From contig JAJDBT010000072.1 in NCBI GenBank assembly GCA_029261215.1, forward strand, positions 62,001 to 126,000: DNA of 64,000 bases. Direction: 5' to 3'. A program made the translations under genes and the position numbers. A model generated the notes under the pieces. That model ran no database searches. It was not told the DNA's origin and saw only the letters and a list, made by a program, of their open reading frames with translations. This DNA comes from Nitrospirota bacterium (GTDB taxonomy: Bacteria; Nitrospirota; Nitrospiria; SBBL01; JAADHI01). Below, piece after piece: positions 17,152-25,184 of this stretch. The first letter of the stretch is position 1, and each line of letters begins with the position of its first letter.

Positions 17152-18333
17152 ATGAATCATTCCAACTCAGACCAATCTGTCCCTCTCTGGAAACTATCTA
17201 TCGTTCTCATCGCTGCGATCGCCCTGACTGTCTTTGTTCTGAAAGGCGGCACCAAAAATAAAGAAACAACGGTGGAAACGCCAATCGAAGAAGTCGCCGC
17301 GCCCGACCTTGAAAAACTTTTTGCCGTGCCCGCGCTAGTCAAAGAAGGCGAATTCCTCATTTTCGGCACCAACCGGCCAGAACTGGAGGTCGCCCTCTCA
17401 GGCAAATTCGACCGGATGCCCATCGGAAAAGGCAAGTGCGCCTTTTGCCATATATTTGTGGAAGGCCACAATCCAGCAGTTCGGTGTCCCGATATTCGTG
17501 GCATAGAAAAAAGGTCACACGATCGTCCGAAAGAGGCCCGCTATCTTATGTTTTCAGAGAAATTTGCCGATGAGCCCGAACCTGTCTCGGGTTTCAAGCC
17601 AAAGGCCAAAACAGGCGGACAATACATTCTTGAATCTATGTATTGTCCCAGCTGTTATGTCGTTGAAGGCTTCGGGGTTCCCGGCACTGACGATTTATCA
17701 AGTAAAATGCCGGTGATGCATCACATGCCCTATTTATTGAGCGATTACGACATGATCGCCGTAACCGCTTATCTGCAAACCATGGACACCCCGGGCAATT
17801 ACAGCAAGGTTACCGCACCGCAAGACTGGCAAAATTATTTTAAGAAGGATTTGCCGTTGCCCGATGGTTCACCCAAGGTGTTTGCCTCGATCGAAAGCCT
17901 GGCCGAGACCGAAAAGCTCATTGCCCCGATTGAAGGCATTATTGAAAAAAACGGTTGTTTTGTCTGTCACAAAATTCCCGGCATAGAAATCGCCAAGACC
18001 GGCCTCATTGGCCCCATTCTGGCCCTCAAAAGCACGGCCGCGCGACGTCTGGCCTCTCCAGAATATCAACAAGCTGTTTCGGAAGGTCGTGCAAAAGCGA
18101 CAACGGAACGCGAATATGTGATGGAATCGATCCTGAATCCAACTGCGTTTATCCTGCCCGGGTTTGGCCACGGAGATGGAATGCCGTCCGATTACGCCCG
18201 GAAAATGACGCTGGGCGATGTGGATAAAGTCGTGACCTATCTTTTGACGATTGACGAAACGATGGTTGAAAAAGAAGACCTTTTGTCTCCGGTAGGCATT
18301 GATGATCGGACTGAAGCAGGGCATGAAGAATAA
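17152..18333 (+). CDS. Membrane-anchored two-domain cytochrome c
   Basis: A 393-residue protein with an N-terminal membrane anchor (about residues 13-31) and two cytochrome c domains exposed to the periplasm. Heme motifs are CAFCH (96-100) and CFVCH (269-273). Each domain later has an ES...PGFG-type segment and a methionine-proline that could ligate heme: SSKMPVM (about 183-189) and GDGMPSDY. In the first domain the segment reads ESMYCPSCYVVEGFG; compared with ESILNPTAFILPGFG in the second domain, this shows that CPSCY is not a third heme site but a cysteine pair replacing ordinary residues. It probably carries electrons between a membrane quinol oxidising complex and a terminal acceptor; the partner is unknown. 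Confidence 0.85.
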   Translation: MNHSNSDQSVPLWKLSIVLIAAIALTVFVLKGGTKNKETTVETPIEEVAAPDLEKLFAVPALVKEGEFLIFGTNRPELEVALSGKFDRMPIGKGKCAFCHIFVEGHNPAVRCPDIRGIEKRSHDRPKEARYLMFSEKFADEPEPVSGFKPKAKTGGQYILESMYCPSCYVVEGFGVPGTDDLSSKMPVMHHMPYLLSDYDMIAVTAYLQTMDTPGNYSKVTAPQDWQNYFKKDLPLPDGSPKVFASIESLAETEKLIAPIEGIIEKNGCFVCHKIPGIEIAKTGLIGPILALKSTAARRLASPEYQQAVSEGRAKATTEREYVMESILNPTAFILPGFGHGDGMPSDYARKMTLGDVDKVVTYLLTIDETMVEKEDLLSPVGIDDRTEAGHEE

Positions 18334-18363
18334 CCATTTGCCCAGCAGAAATCAGGATCAGAC

Positions 18364-18393
18364 CGGCCTATTGTTTATCTGATTGCTAGGCCG
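18364..18393. terminator. Weak hairpin between convergent cytochrome c and ubiA genes
   Basis: CGGCCTA (18364-18370) and TAGGCCG (18387-18393) can pair across a 16-base loop. It lies between the ends of two convergent genes, where a terminator is expected, but no T-run follows on either strand. Confidence 0.3.
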
Positions 18394-18512
18394 AAACGCT
18401 TCCCGAGTCATCATACTGATCTATCTCAATGAATCATTAGGATAAGATGCGATGCAGTCCTTTTCAAGCCAGGAAAAAAACACATTGGGTCTGCCTTGCC
18501 CCGACCTCAAAC

Positions 18513-19379
18513 TTATGCATAATAATCGAAGATTAAGCCAACCAGGACCAAGACGCCCACCCAGACATTGGAGCGAAATAAAACAAAAAGCCTTTCTCTG
18601 GGTAAAGTGTTTCTCAATTTGAGAGATTGAAAAAGAAAAAAGAATGCGACGCCTCCAATGGCAGCATAGTATCCGGCCGTCAAGTGAGCAAACCTTCCCG
18701 CCAGCACCAAAAAGAAAACCACCAGAGCATACAAACCACCGACTGCCAGCCAGCTTTTTTCCCCGAACAAAATGGCCGTTGATTTCACGCCGACTTTCAG
18801 ATCGTCTTCCCGATCCATCAGCGCATAGACGGTATCATAACCTGCGGCCCAGCAGAGATTGGCCAAGAGGATTAAAAACGGGGTCACCGAAAGGCTGTTT
18901 CGAACGGCCGCCCAGGCGAGGATAATGCCCCAGCTAAAAGCAATGCCGAGTACGATCTGCGGAAGATAGGTGACGCGTTTGGCAAAGGGATAGATCAGGG
19001 CAAAAAAGAGCGCGGCGAAACTGAGTAAAAAGACAAAACGATTGAGAAACAAGACCGTGATCAAAGCGCAGGTCAATAGACCGGCCAGGACGATAAGGGC
19101 CTCCTTCATCGAAAGGACTTTTGCGGCCAATGGACGTTCTTTTGTGCGGTCTACCTTCGCATCAAACTGGTAATCGGCCATATCATTCATCACACATCCG
19201 GCGCTTCGCATAAAAAAAGAACCCAAGACAAAAATAATCAGGTGTTTAAAAGAGGGATGCCCTTCAGAGGCCACAATCAGTGACCAGAGCGTGGGGAAGA
19301 GTAACAACAGGGTGCCGTACTGTTTTTCAAGACGCATCAGGCGGGCAACGGCATGCCTTTTTGTCCAAAGAAACATCAT
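18513..19379 (-). CDS. ubiA: UbiA-family prenyltransferase (4-hydroxybenzoate polyprenyltransferase)
   Basis: A 288-residue integral membrane enzyme with about eight or nine hydrophobic helices that joins a polyprenyl chain to an aromatic acid in quinone synthesis. The two magnesium/diphosphate sites are present: NDMADYQFDAKVDRTKERPL and YALMDREDDLKVGVKST. The frame is open upstream to 19607, but the ATG at 19379 is chosen because it overlaps the stop of the SUMF1 gene by one base (TGATG) and starts right at the family N-terminus. It thus forms a coupled unit with the SUMF1 lipoprotein and, before that, the UbiC-like gene. Together with UbiD this gives three enzymes of the 4-hydroxybenzoate route; the menaquinone-type MqnP remains possible. 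Confidence 0.92.
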   Translation of the reverse strand: MMFLWTKRHAVARLMRLEKQYGTLLLLFPTLWSLIVASEGHPSFKHLIIFVLGSFFMRSAGCVMNDMADYQFDAKVDRTKERPLAAKVLSMKEALIVLAGLLTCALITVLFLNRFVFLLSFAALFFALIYPFAKRVTYLPQIVLGIAFSWGIILAWAAVRNSLSVTPFLILLANLCWAAGYDTVYALMDREDDLKVGVKSTAILFGEKSWLAVGGLYALVVFFLVLAGRFAHLTAGYYAAIGGVAFFFLFQSLKLRNTLPRERLFVLFRSNVWVGVLVLVGLIFDYYA

Positions 19380-20323
19380 CACGGTTCCCGAACGCAGCGA
19401 AAACCCAGATCTTCCAAGCGTTCTCCTGGAGGATCGTAGGACCGTGTCGCTGCACGCGCGTAAACGGCCAAAACACGGGGATAGGCCCCGCCGGGGTAAT
19501 GACCCAAAGAATGAAACGACAAGCCGCGCACAACCCGGTATTTCATGCCAAAGGCCGGTTTTCTCAACGTACTGCCCGGATACGGCAAGTACCAGCTGTC
19601 TGTCCATTCCCAGACGTTACCGACAAGATCAAACACACCATAGGGGCTGGCACCTTCTGGATAAGTGCCAACAGAAGTCAGTGCCATCGCGACATCAGAT
19701 GCGGGAGAAAGATGGGCTTTTTTGACCTCAAAATGCATCCCCCAAGGATAGCTGCGGCCATCCGTGCCGCGAGCCGCTTTTTCCCACTGGGCTTCGGTTG
19801 GCAGCCGTTTTCCCAGCCAACGGCAATAATCATTCGCGTCGTACCAATCCACGAAAGAGACAGGATGATCAGCCGTTCCGACCTTGTACTCCCCGTTTCG
19901 CCAGTGGGCGGGTGGGCGATGACCTGTCGCCCGAATAAAGTTCAAATATTTACCCTGCGTTACTTCATATCGGTCGATGTAAAACCCTTTGAGCGTGACT
20001 GGGTGTTTCGGCTGTTCGTCTTCGTACCAGGGCTGGGGAAAACCAAGCTGCAGCCCTTCATTTTCTGAGTCCACTTCATCGGTCCCCATCCAAAATGAAC
20101 CGGGCGGCACCCAGGCCATTGAGAGGTCTTCCGTTTCAGCTTGAAAAAGTTCCGGTTTTTCCATCATAAAAGTTGATGGGCTCGTATTCAGCTTGTTTTC
20201 TGTGGACCGGCATGCGAACAACATCGGCATTAAAATGAGAGCGACGAAAGCCGGGGTGAAAAAACTTCGCAAATAATGGCTGAAACCTGTCCGGAAATCG
20301 ATAATCGATAGCGTCTTGCCCAA
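19379..20323 (-). CDS. SUMF1-domain lipoprotein
   Basis: A 314-residue predicted lipoprotein with the lipobox MLFAC (cysteine about residue 38) and a SUMF1/FGE-type domain: WVPPGSFWMGTDE, GFYIDRYEVTQGKYLNF, GKRLPTEAQWEKAARGTDG, FDLVGNVWEWTD and LGFRCVREP. Unlike the paralogous domain at 14226-15272, the segment after the RVVRGLSF motif has no cysteine pair, so it should not bind copper as formylglycine-generating enzymes do. The annotated ATG lies 94 bases inside the UbiC-like gene; a TTG about 50 bases further in, just before the hydrophobic segment, would shorten the overlap. It sits between ubiC-like and ubiA genes in one coupled unit, so a link to quinone or cytochrome function is likely but unproven. 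Confidence 0.82.
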   Translation of the reverse strand: MGKTLSIIDFRTGFSHYLRSFFTPAFVALILMPMLFACRSTENKLNTSPSTFMMEKPELFQAETEDLSMAWVPPGSFWMGTDEVDSENEGLQLGFPQPWYEDEQPKHPVTLKGFYIDRYEVTQGKYLNFIRATGHRPPAHWRNGEYKVGTADHPVSFVDWYDANDYCRWLGKRLPTEAQWEKAARGTDGRSYPWGMHFEVKKAHLSPASDVAMALTSVGTYPEGASPYGVFDLVGNVWEWTDSWYLPYPGSTLRKPAFGMKYRVVRGLSFHSLGHYPGGAYPRVLAVYARAATRSYDPPGERLEDLGFRCVREP

Positions 20324-20796
20324 AATAAGGTGTCCTCTTTCAGAGCCAGAGTTGTTGCGACCGCTTCAAAAGGAAGATAAGCCACTTCCAGGCGATCCCG
20401 AAAAGTGGGAAGCGACTGCTCTTCAATCATCTGACCCAGTGGTTTTTGCCTCAGGTGCAAGGCATGAAGGAGATCAGGCTTGAGGCTTGAAACGGGAAGC
20501 GTGGAAACGGCATAAATCAGTTTTTCTTTTGGGCCTCCCGCTTTTTCGATATTTAACCAGACTGAGCGTTCAAGGGCTTTCTCCCCTTCCGTCACTTCAA
20601 GCTGCAAAGACGATGCGGCATCCATTTCAATTTCATGCTGTTCAACAACCTCCAGCACGGTCGGTGTCAAAAAAAGACTGTTTAAGCTTCTGACGGTCGT
20701 ACCGTCAGAAGAAAGCAGTAATCGAAAGAGTGGATCAATGGGGGCTGTTTTCCAGTCTTTCCAGTACGCGTTTATGCTTTGCCACTCTTGCTTCAT
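20230..20796 (-). CDS. ubiC: Chorismate lyase (UbiC)-like protein
   Basis: A 188-residue protein resembling chorismate pyruvate-lyases, which make 4-hydroxybenzoate from chorismate for ubiquinone synthesis. Visible are FRLLLSSDGTTVRSLNSLF near the N-terminus, matching the UbiC segment around its first conserved residues, and the C-terminal LFWARRYRL...ICEVFSP, matching the family LWARRS...SEVF ending. The similarity is moderate and judged by eye. Its position just upstream of ubiA and close to ubiD strengthens the assignment. The 3' end overlaps the SUMF1 lipoprotein gene by 94 bases as annotated. No ribosome site is obvious. Confidence 0.7.
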   Translation of the reverse strand: MKQEWQSINAYWKDWKTAPIDPLFRLLLSSDGTTVRSLNSLFLTPTVLEVVEQHEIEMDAASSLQLEVTEGEKALERSVWLNIEKAGGPKEKLIYAVSTLPVSSLKPDLLHALHLRQKPLGQMIEEQSLPTFRDRLEVAYLPFEAVATTLALKEDTLFWARRYRLSISGQVSAIICEVFSPRLSSLSF

Positions 20797-20955
20797 GAGG
20801 GGGCCATCGTACTTAAAACCTGCTTTAGAGTCAAGATTGGAGGCGATAATGACTTACCCATCTCACAAAAAAACCAAGTCAAAAAACTTGACCATTCCCA
20901 TTCAATTTCATACTCTGAACCTATCGACTTTGAACTTTACTTTAGGGAGCAAAAA

Positions 20956-21264
20956 ATGGATCCCTTTTATTCGAACATAGATGACGACGCCATTAAAAAA
21001 GAAAAGTCCAAGGCGCGAATATTGCGAAGCAGTCAATGGTGGAAAAGACGGCGCAGCACAGGCATCTGCCACTATTGCGGAGAAAAATCTAACCCGCTTG
21101 AACTGACGATGGACCACCTGATTCCCATCAGCCGCGGCGGTAAAAACAATAAAGGCAATGTCGTCCCGGCCTGCAAAAGCTGTAACAACAAAAAAAAATA
21201 TATGCTGCCAACTGAATGGGAAACCCACCTCGAAACTATAGACGGTGTAAAACCGGAGGGTTAA
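20956..21264 (+). CDS. Small HNH endonuclease-type protein
   Basis: A 102-residue protein with a complete HNH nuclease core: CHYCGE and CKSCNNKK supply the four zinc cysteines, and LTMDHLIPISRGG and NKGNVVPACKSCNN carry the catalytic histidine and the asparagine. The charged N-terminus (IDDDAIKKEKSKARILRSSQ) is typical of short stand-alone HNH proteins. The ATG at 20956 follows AGGGAG; the frame is open further upstream but without a good start. The biological role of such solitary proteins is unclear. It is neither inside an intron nor next to a restriction methyltransferase or phage genes here. Confidence 0.8.
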   Translation: MDPFYSNIDDDAIKKEKSKARILRSSQWWKRRRSTGICHYCGEKSNPLELTMDHLIPISRGGKNNKGNVVPACKSCNNKKKYMLPTEWETHLETIDGVKPEG

Positions 21265-21394
21265 TCCTGGCCTAAAACGGATTGTGATCCCGCATTCACT
21301 TGTCTTTCAGCACGGCCAATCAGCTTGACAATACCCTGTTTTGTTTGATTAAATAGACGACTTTTGTAAAGATTTTAAGAGGATAGCAAATCCA

Positions 21395-21613
21395 ATGCTG
21401 ATCAGGATCAACGGAAAACAAGAAGACATACAAGTCGCCACATTAGGGGATCTACTTCAATCAAAAAACATTGAACCACAAATGGTCTCGGTCGAACTCA
21501 ACAATACAATGATCGACCGTACAAACTTAACCACCACCCTGCTCAAAGAGGGCGATTCCATCGAACTTCTCTTTTTTATGGGGGGTGGGTCAGGACACGA
21601 CTTAAGACAATGA
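21395..21613 (+). CDS. ThiS/MoaD-type sulfur carrier protein with C-terminal extension
   Basis: A 72-residue ubiquitin-like sulfur carrier. It has the ThiS-type beginning (MLIRINGKQ), TLGDLL and VELNN, and the double-glycine tail region LLFFMGGG. Functional carriers end with Gly-Gly, which is adenylated and converted to a thiocarboxylate. Here seven more residues (SGHDLRQ) follow before the stop. This implies a precursor that must be trimmed, as known for some carriers processed by JAMM-type proteases. The stop overlaps the start of the cysteine synthase gene (ATGA), and a MoeB/ThiF-type enzyme follows, so the likely task is sulfur delivery for cysteine or a related compound. Thiamine synthesis is less likely because no other thi gene is present. 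Confidence 0.85.
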   Translation: MLIRINGKQEDIQVATLGDLLQSKNIEPQMVSVELNNTMIDRTNLTTTLLKEGDSIELLFFMGGGSGHDLRQ

Positions 21614-22533
21614 GCGTTTCAACAAACATCACAAGTTTTATTGGGAATACCCCGTTGATTCAGTTAAGAGATCTTTCTGAAGAAGGCTCTGCAACGGTTT
21701 TGGCCAAGGTCGAATTTTTTAATCCCGGCGGCAGCGTTAAAGACCGTATCTGCCTCAGTATGATTGAGGCTGCCGAAACAGATGGCCGATTAAAACCGGG
21801 CATGACCTTGATAGAACCCACCAGCGGAAACACCGGCATCGGGCTTGCGCTGGTTTCAGCGGTTCGCGGCTATAAACTGATTCTCGTGATGCCGGAATCG
21901 ATGAGCATGGAACGCGCCAGCCTGCTTTCTTCCTATGGGGCGCAGCTGGTGCTCACACCGGCCTGGGAAGGCATGCGGGGTGCGATAAAAGAGGCAGAGA
22001 GTATTCTTGAGCAACATCCGGACTATTTCATGCCCGCTCAATTTTCAAACCCGGCCAACCCGGAAGCACACAGAAAAACAACGGGACCCGAGATTCTTGC
22101 AGCGGTTGAAGGAACAATTGATGCCTTTGTCGTCGGCGTCGGAACAGGCGGAACCATCACCGGCGTAGGAGAAGTGCTCAAAGCGAAAAACCCACAGACA
22201 CAAGTTATTGCCGTCGAACCTGCAACCTGTGCCGTGTTATCCGGTGGGGAACCCGGACCGCATAAAATTCAGGGCATCGGCGCAGGCTTTATCCCCGAAG
22301 TTTTAAACAGGGACATCATTGATCGGGTGGTTACGGTCAGCGATGATGAATCCTACAAAATGGCAAAGACATTGGCAAAACAGGACGGATTGCTGGTCGG
22401 CATCTCTTCAGGCGCCAATGTCTGGGCCGCACGAAAAGTCGCAAGAGAACTCGGAAAAGGTAAAACCGTGGTCACCTTGCTGCCCGATACCGGCGAGCGT
22501 TATATTAGCATTGAAAAATATTTTAATATCTAA
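21610..22533 (+). CDS. cysK: Cysteine synthase (PLP-dependent, CysK/CysM type)
   Basis: A 307-residue PLP enzyme that replaces the acetyl or phospho group of an activated serine by sulfide or a thiocarboxylate-bound sulfur. The PLP lysine is in NPGGSVKDR, the substrate loop is TSGNTGIGLAL, the phosphate-binding loop is GVGTGGTITG, and the C-terminal LLPDTGERYISI is typical of the family. It overlaps the sulfur-carrier gene by four bases (ATGA), which suggests that the sulfur donor may be the protein thiocarboxylate rather than free sulfide, as for mycobacterial CysM. Whether the acceptor is O-acetylserine or O-phosphoserine cannot be told by eye. Confidence 0.93.
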   Translation: MSVSTNITSFIGNTPLIQLRDLSEEGSATVLAKVEFFNPGGSVKDRICLSMIEAAETDGRLKPGMTLIEPTSGNTGIGLALVSAVRGYKLILVMPESMSMERASLLSSYGAQLVLTPAWEGMRGAIKEAESILEQHPDYFMPAQFSNPANPEAHRKTTGPEILAAVEGTIDAFVVGVGTGGTITGVGEVLKAKNPQTQVIAVEPATCAVLSGGEPGPHKIQGIGAGFIPEVLNRDIIDRVVTVSDDESYKMAKTLAKQDGLLVGISSGANVWAARKVARELGKGKTVVTLLPDTGERYISIEKYFNI

Positions 22534-22554
22534 ATCACGTCATTCAGGATAATC

Positions 22555-23385
22555 ATGGCCTTTACAGAAGAACAACTGGTGCGATACAGCCGACACATCA
22601 TTCTTTCAGAAGTCGGTGGCAAAGGACAAAAGAAAATTGGGCAGGCCAGGGTTTTGGTCATCGGTGCGGGTGGACTCGGATCACCCATCGCCTTGTATTT
22701 AGCTGCTGCGGGTATCGGGACCATGGGCTTGATTGATGCGGACATGGTTGACTTGACTAACCTGCAACGTCAGATTATCCACCACACGGCAGATGTCGGT
22801 CGGCCTAAAGTCCTTTCCGCGACCGAAAAAATCACCGATTTAAATCCTGACGTGGAGGTCATTTCTTATCAAAAAAATCTGGATGCGGAAAATGCCCTTG
22901 AGGTTTTCAATCATTTTGATTACGTCATTGACGGCACGGATAACTTTCCCGCAAAATTCTTAATCAACGATGCGGCCTTTTTCGCAAACAAGCCCTTGAT
23001 TCATGGCGGGATTCTCCGTTTCGACGGTCAAATTTTCACCATTCTGCCTGGCGAAAGCGCCTGTTACCGCTGTATTTTCCCCAAATTGCCGCCTCAGGGT
23101 GTCGTGCCCAGTTGCCAGGAAGCAGGCGTCCTCGGCGCACTGGCGGGACTCATTGGAACCTTGCAAGCAACTGAAGCACTGAAATTGATTTTGGGTATTG
23201 GAACACCACTGACCAACCGCATCCTGACGTATTCTGCCCTCCAGACGCAATTTCGGGAAATCACAATTAAAAAGAATCCAGATTGCCCACTCTGTGGAGC
23301 ACATCCGAGTATCACCACTTTAGAGATGGAGACACAGGAAGTCTGTGATTTCGATCCCCTTGAAACCGCCCAAAAGGACTCTTAA
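22555..23385 (+). CDS. MoeB/ThiF-family sulfur-carrier adenylyltransferase (first copy)
   Basis: A 276-residue E1-like enzyme that adenylates the C-terminal glycine of a ubiquitin-like sulfur carrier. It has the ATP-binding GAGGLGSPIALYLAAAGIG, the DGTDNFPAKFLINDA motif with the metal-binding aspartate, the conserved SCQEAGVLG, and a zinc site made of CYRC and CPLC pairs. There is no C-terminal rhodanese domain. It is about 20 bases downstream of the cysteine synthase gene and very similar to the second copy at 25185-26036, including the opening MAFTEEQL.RYSR. It is likely to serve the carrier encoded at 21395, while the other serves the carrier at 24622. Confidence 0.9.
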   Translation: MAFTEEQLVRYSRHIILSEVGGKGQKKIGQARVLVIGAGGLGSPIALYLAAAGIGTMGLIDADMVDLTNLQRQIIHHTADVGRPKVLSATEKITDLNPDVEVISYQKNLDAENALEVFNHFDYVIDGTDNFPAKFLINDAAFFANKPLIHGGILRFDGQIFTILPGESACYRCIFPKLPPQGVVPSCQEAGVLGALAGLIGTLQATEALKLILGIGTPLTNRILTYSALQTQFREITIKKNPDCPLCGAHPSITTLEMETQEVCDFDPLETAQKDS

Positions 23386-23389
23386 TTCA

Positions 23390-24625
23390 ATGGATAAGAT
23401 TAAAGGACTTTTTTGTAAAGAATGTAAGAAACCTTACCCCGCAGAGGCCATTCACGTTTGCGAATTCTGTTTCGGACCGCTTGAAGTGGCTTATAATTAC
23501 GAGGCCATCCAGAAAAGAATCTCAAAAGAGAAGATCATGCAAGGCCCCTTAAGCTTGTGGCGCTATGAAGATTTACTGCCCATTGAAAGCACGCCGACGG
23601 TCGGACTCAACACCGGTTTTACGCCCTTTGTCCATGCCAAAAATCTGGGGGCCAAACTGGGCCTCGACTATCTTTATATTAAAAATGATTCGGTCAACGC
23701 ACCCACCCTTTCATTTAAGGATCGTGTGGTCGCCGTCGCGCTCACACGCGCACGCGAATTAGGCTTTGATACCGTCGCCTGCGCATCGACCGGCAATCTC
23801 GCAAACTCCGTCTCGGCCAATGCGGCCGAAGCCAACTTTAAATGTTTTGTATTCATTCCCGCAGACCTGGAAGCAGGTAAAATTCTGGGAAACCTGATCT
23901 ACAATCCTCATGTCATCGCCGTTGAAGGAAACTATGATGACGTCAATCGGCTCTGTAGTGAAATTGCGGGAGAGTACCCTTGGGCCTTTGTGAATATCAA
24001 TGTGCGTCCCTATTATTCTGAAGGTTCAAAAACCCTCGCCTTTGAAACAGCAGAAGCTTTGGGCTGGCAGGCGCCAGACCATGTCGTCGTCCCCATTGCC
24101 TCAGGTTCTCTCCTCACAAAGATTCATAAAGGCTTTCATGAATTTGAACGCTTGGGATTGATTCCGACAGTCAACACACAAATTCACGGCGCGCAAGCTG
24201 AAGGCTGCTCCCCGGTCGCCACAGCCTTTAAAAAGAAAAAAGACTTTATTCAACCCGTCAAACCCAATACCATCGCAAAATCCCTGGCGATTGGAAACCC
24301 GGCGGACGGATATTACGCCATTAAAATCGCAAAAGAAACCGGGGGTTTGATTGAATCAGTCAGTGATCCTGAAATTATTGAGGGCATTAAACTTTTGGCA
24401 CAGAACGAAGGGATTTTTACAGAAACAGCGGGCGGCGTCACTATCGCTGTTTTAAAAAAGCTGAGTCAGCAAGGGGTATTTAAAAAAAATCAATCCGTCG
24501 TGGCTTATATCACCGGAAATGGCCTCAAAACACAGGAAGCCATCGCGCCAGCCGTCGGAGCACCCTGGCTTATTCAGCCGAATCTCAAAAGTTTTCAACA
24601 AACATTAAAAAAGGAACAAAAATGA
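23390..24625 (+). CDS. thrC: Threonine synthase
   Basis: A 411-residue PLP enzyme that converts O-phosphohomoserine to threonine. An N-terminal zinc-ribbon-like segment (CKEC...CEFC) is followed by the PLP fold with the lysine in PTLSFKDRVV, then ASTGNLANSVSANAA and the phosphate-loop region PIASGSLLTKI. The ATG at 23390 is preferred over 23345, which lies inside the upstream gene. The stop overlaps the start of the next sulfur-carrier gene (ATGA). Its place in a sulfur-carrier cluster is known from other genomes and may mean that it, or a paralogue with a changed role, supplies the carbon skeleton used with protein-bound sulfur. Confidence 0.92.
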   Translation: MDKIKGLFCKECKKPYPAEAIHVCEFCFGPLEVAYNYEAIQKRISKEKIMQGPLSLWRYEDLLPIESTPTVGLNTGFTPFVHAKNLGAKLGLDYLYIKNDSVNAPTLSFKDRVVAVALTRARELGFDTVACASTGNLANSVSANAAEANFKCFVFIPADLEAGKILGNLIYNPHVIAVEGNYDDVNRLCSEIAGEYPWAFVNINVRPYYSEGSKTLAFETAEALGWQAPDHVVVPIASGSLLTKIHKGFHEFERLGLIPTVNTQIHGAQAEGCSPVATAFKKKKDFIQPVKPNTIAKSLAIGNPADGYYAIKIAKETGGLIESVSDPEIIEGIKLLAQNEGIFTETAGGVTIAVLKKLSQQGVFKKNQSVVAYITGNGLKTQEAIAPAVGAPWLIQPNLKSFQQTLKKEQK

Positions 24626-24894
24626 TAAAGGTTCGCATACCCACCCCATTAAGAAGACTGACCGAGGGGCAAGGGGAAGTCAACATCGAAGGCGACAGCA
24701 TTACCGCCCTCATTGACACCCTTGAAACCCAATTTCCCGGGATCAAGGAACGTCTCTGTGATGAAGAAGGGGCCGTTCGTCGATTCGTAAATATCTATGT
24801 CAATGAAGAAGATATCCGATTTCATCAAGGGTTAAACACCCCTGTGAAACAGGGAGACGAAGTATCGATCATTCCAGCGATCGCAGGCGGATAA
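24622..24894 (+). CDS. MoaD/CysO-type sulfur carrier protein
   Basis: A 90-residue ubiquitin-like protein ending in IIPAIAGG, the mature double-glycine tail needed for thiocarboxylate formation. It starts VRIPTPLRRLTEGQGEV and has the central FVNIYVNEEDIRF strand; both are typical of the CysO/MoaD subgroup. Unlike the carrier at 21395 it needs no trimming. It overlaps threonine synthase by four bases and is followed by a NIL-domain protein and a second MoeB/ThiF enzyme. A molybdopterin role is unlikely because no other moa gene is nearby; delivery of sulfur for cysteine or methionine is more plausible. Confidence 0.9.
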   Translation: MIKVRIPTPLRRLTEGQGEVNIEGDSITALIDTLETQFPGIKERLCDEEGAVRRFVNIYVNEEDIRFHQGLNTPVKQGDEVSIIPAIAGG

Positions 24895-24921
24895 TCACCC
24901 AACAAGAAAAAGGAGCCTGAA

Positions 24922-25161
24922 ATGGCAAATTTAAAAGTACGCATCACCTTTCCCGAAGATAAAATCCGGGAGCCGATCATTTACAATACGGGCAAGAATT
25001 ACAAAGTGATCACCAACATTCGACGTGCTGATGTTACAGAAAAAAACGGCTGGGTCGATCTTGAATTGGTCGGAGAAATGGACGAAATCGAACGCGCCGT
25101 CGAAGGCATGAAAACAGCCGGAGTTAAGGTTGCTCCCATAGAAAAAAATATTATTGAATAA
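24922..25161 (+). CDS. NIL-domain protein
   Basis: A 79-residue protein consisting of a single NIL domain, a small ferredoxin-like fold that in methionine transporters (MetN) senses the substrate. The diagnostic segment is RRADVTEKNGWVDLELVGE followed by a helix (DEIERAVEGMKTAGV). It has a good AAGGAG ribosome site and lies between the sulfur carrier and the second MoeB/ThiF enzyme. Single-domain NIL proteins recur in sulfur-carrier clusters; a role in binding a sulfur amino acid or the carrier is inferred. No cysteines are present, so it does not hold an iron-sulfur cluster. Confidence 0.85.
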   Translation: MANLKVRITFPEDKIREPIIYNTGKNYKVITNIRRADVTEKNGWVDLELVGEMDEIERAVEGMKTAGVKVAPIEKNIIE

Positions 25162-25184
25162 AAATTAAGGATGTTGTCATTCGC

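Noticed and set aside
17644-17658. CPSCY read as a third heme-binding site with histidine replaced
   Set aside because: Comparison with the second domain of the same protein shows this segment aligns with ESILNPTAF, which is not a heme motif.
21395-21613. ThiS for thiamine thiazole synthesis
   Set aside because: No thiG, thiC, thiH or thiO gene is adjacent, and the gene overlaps a cysteine synthase gene, so a thiamine role is not supported by context.
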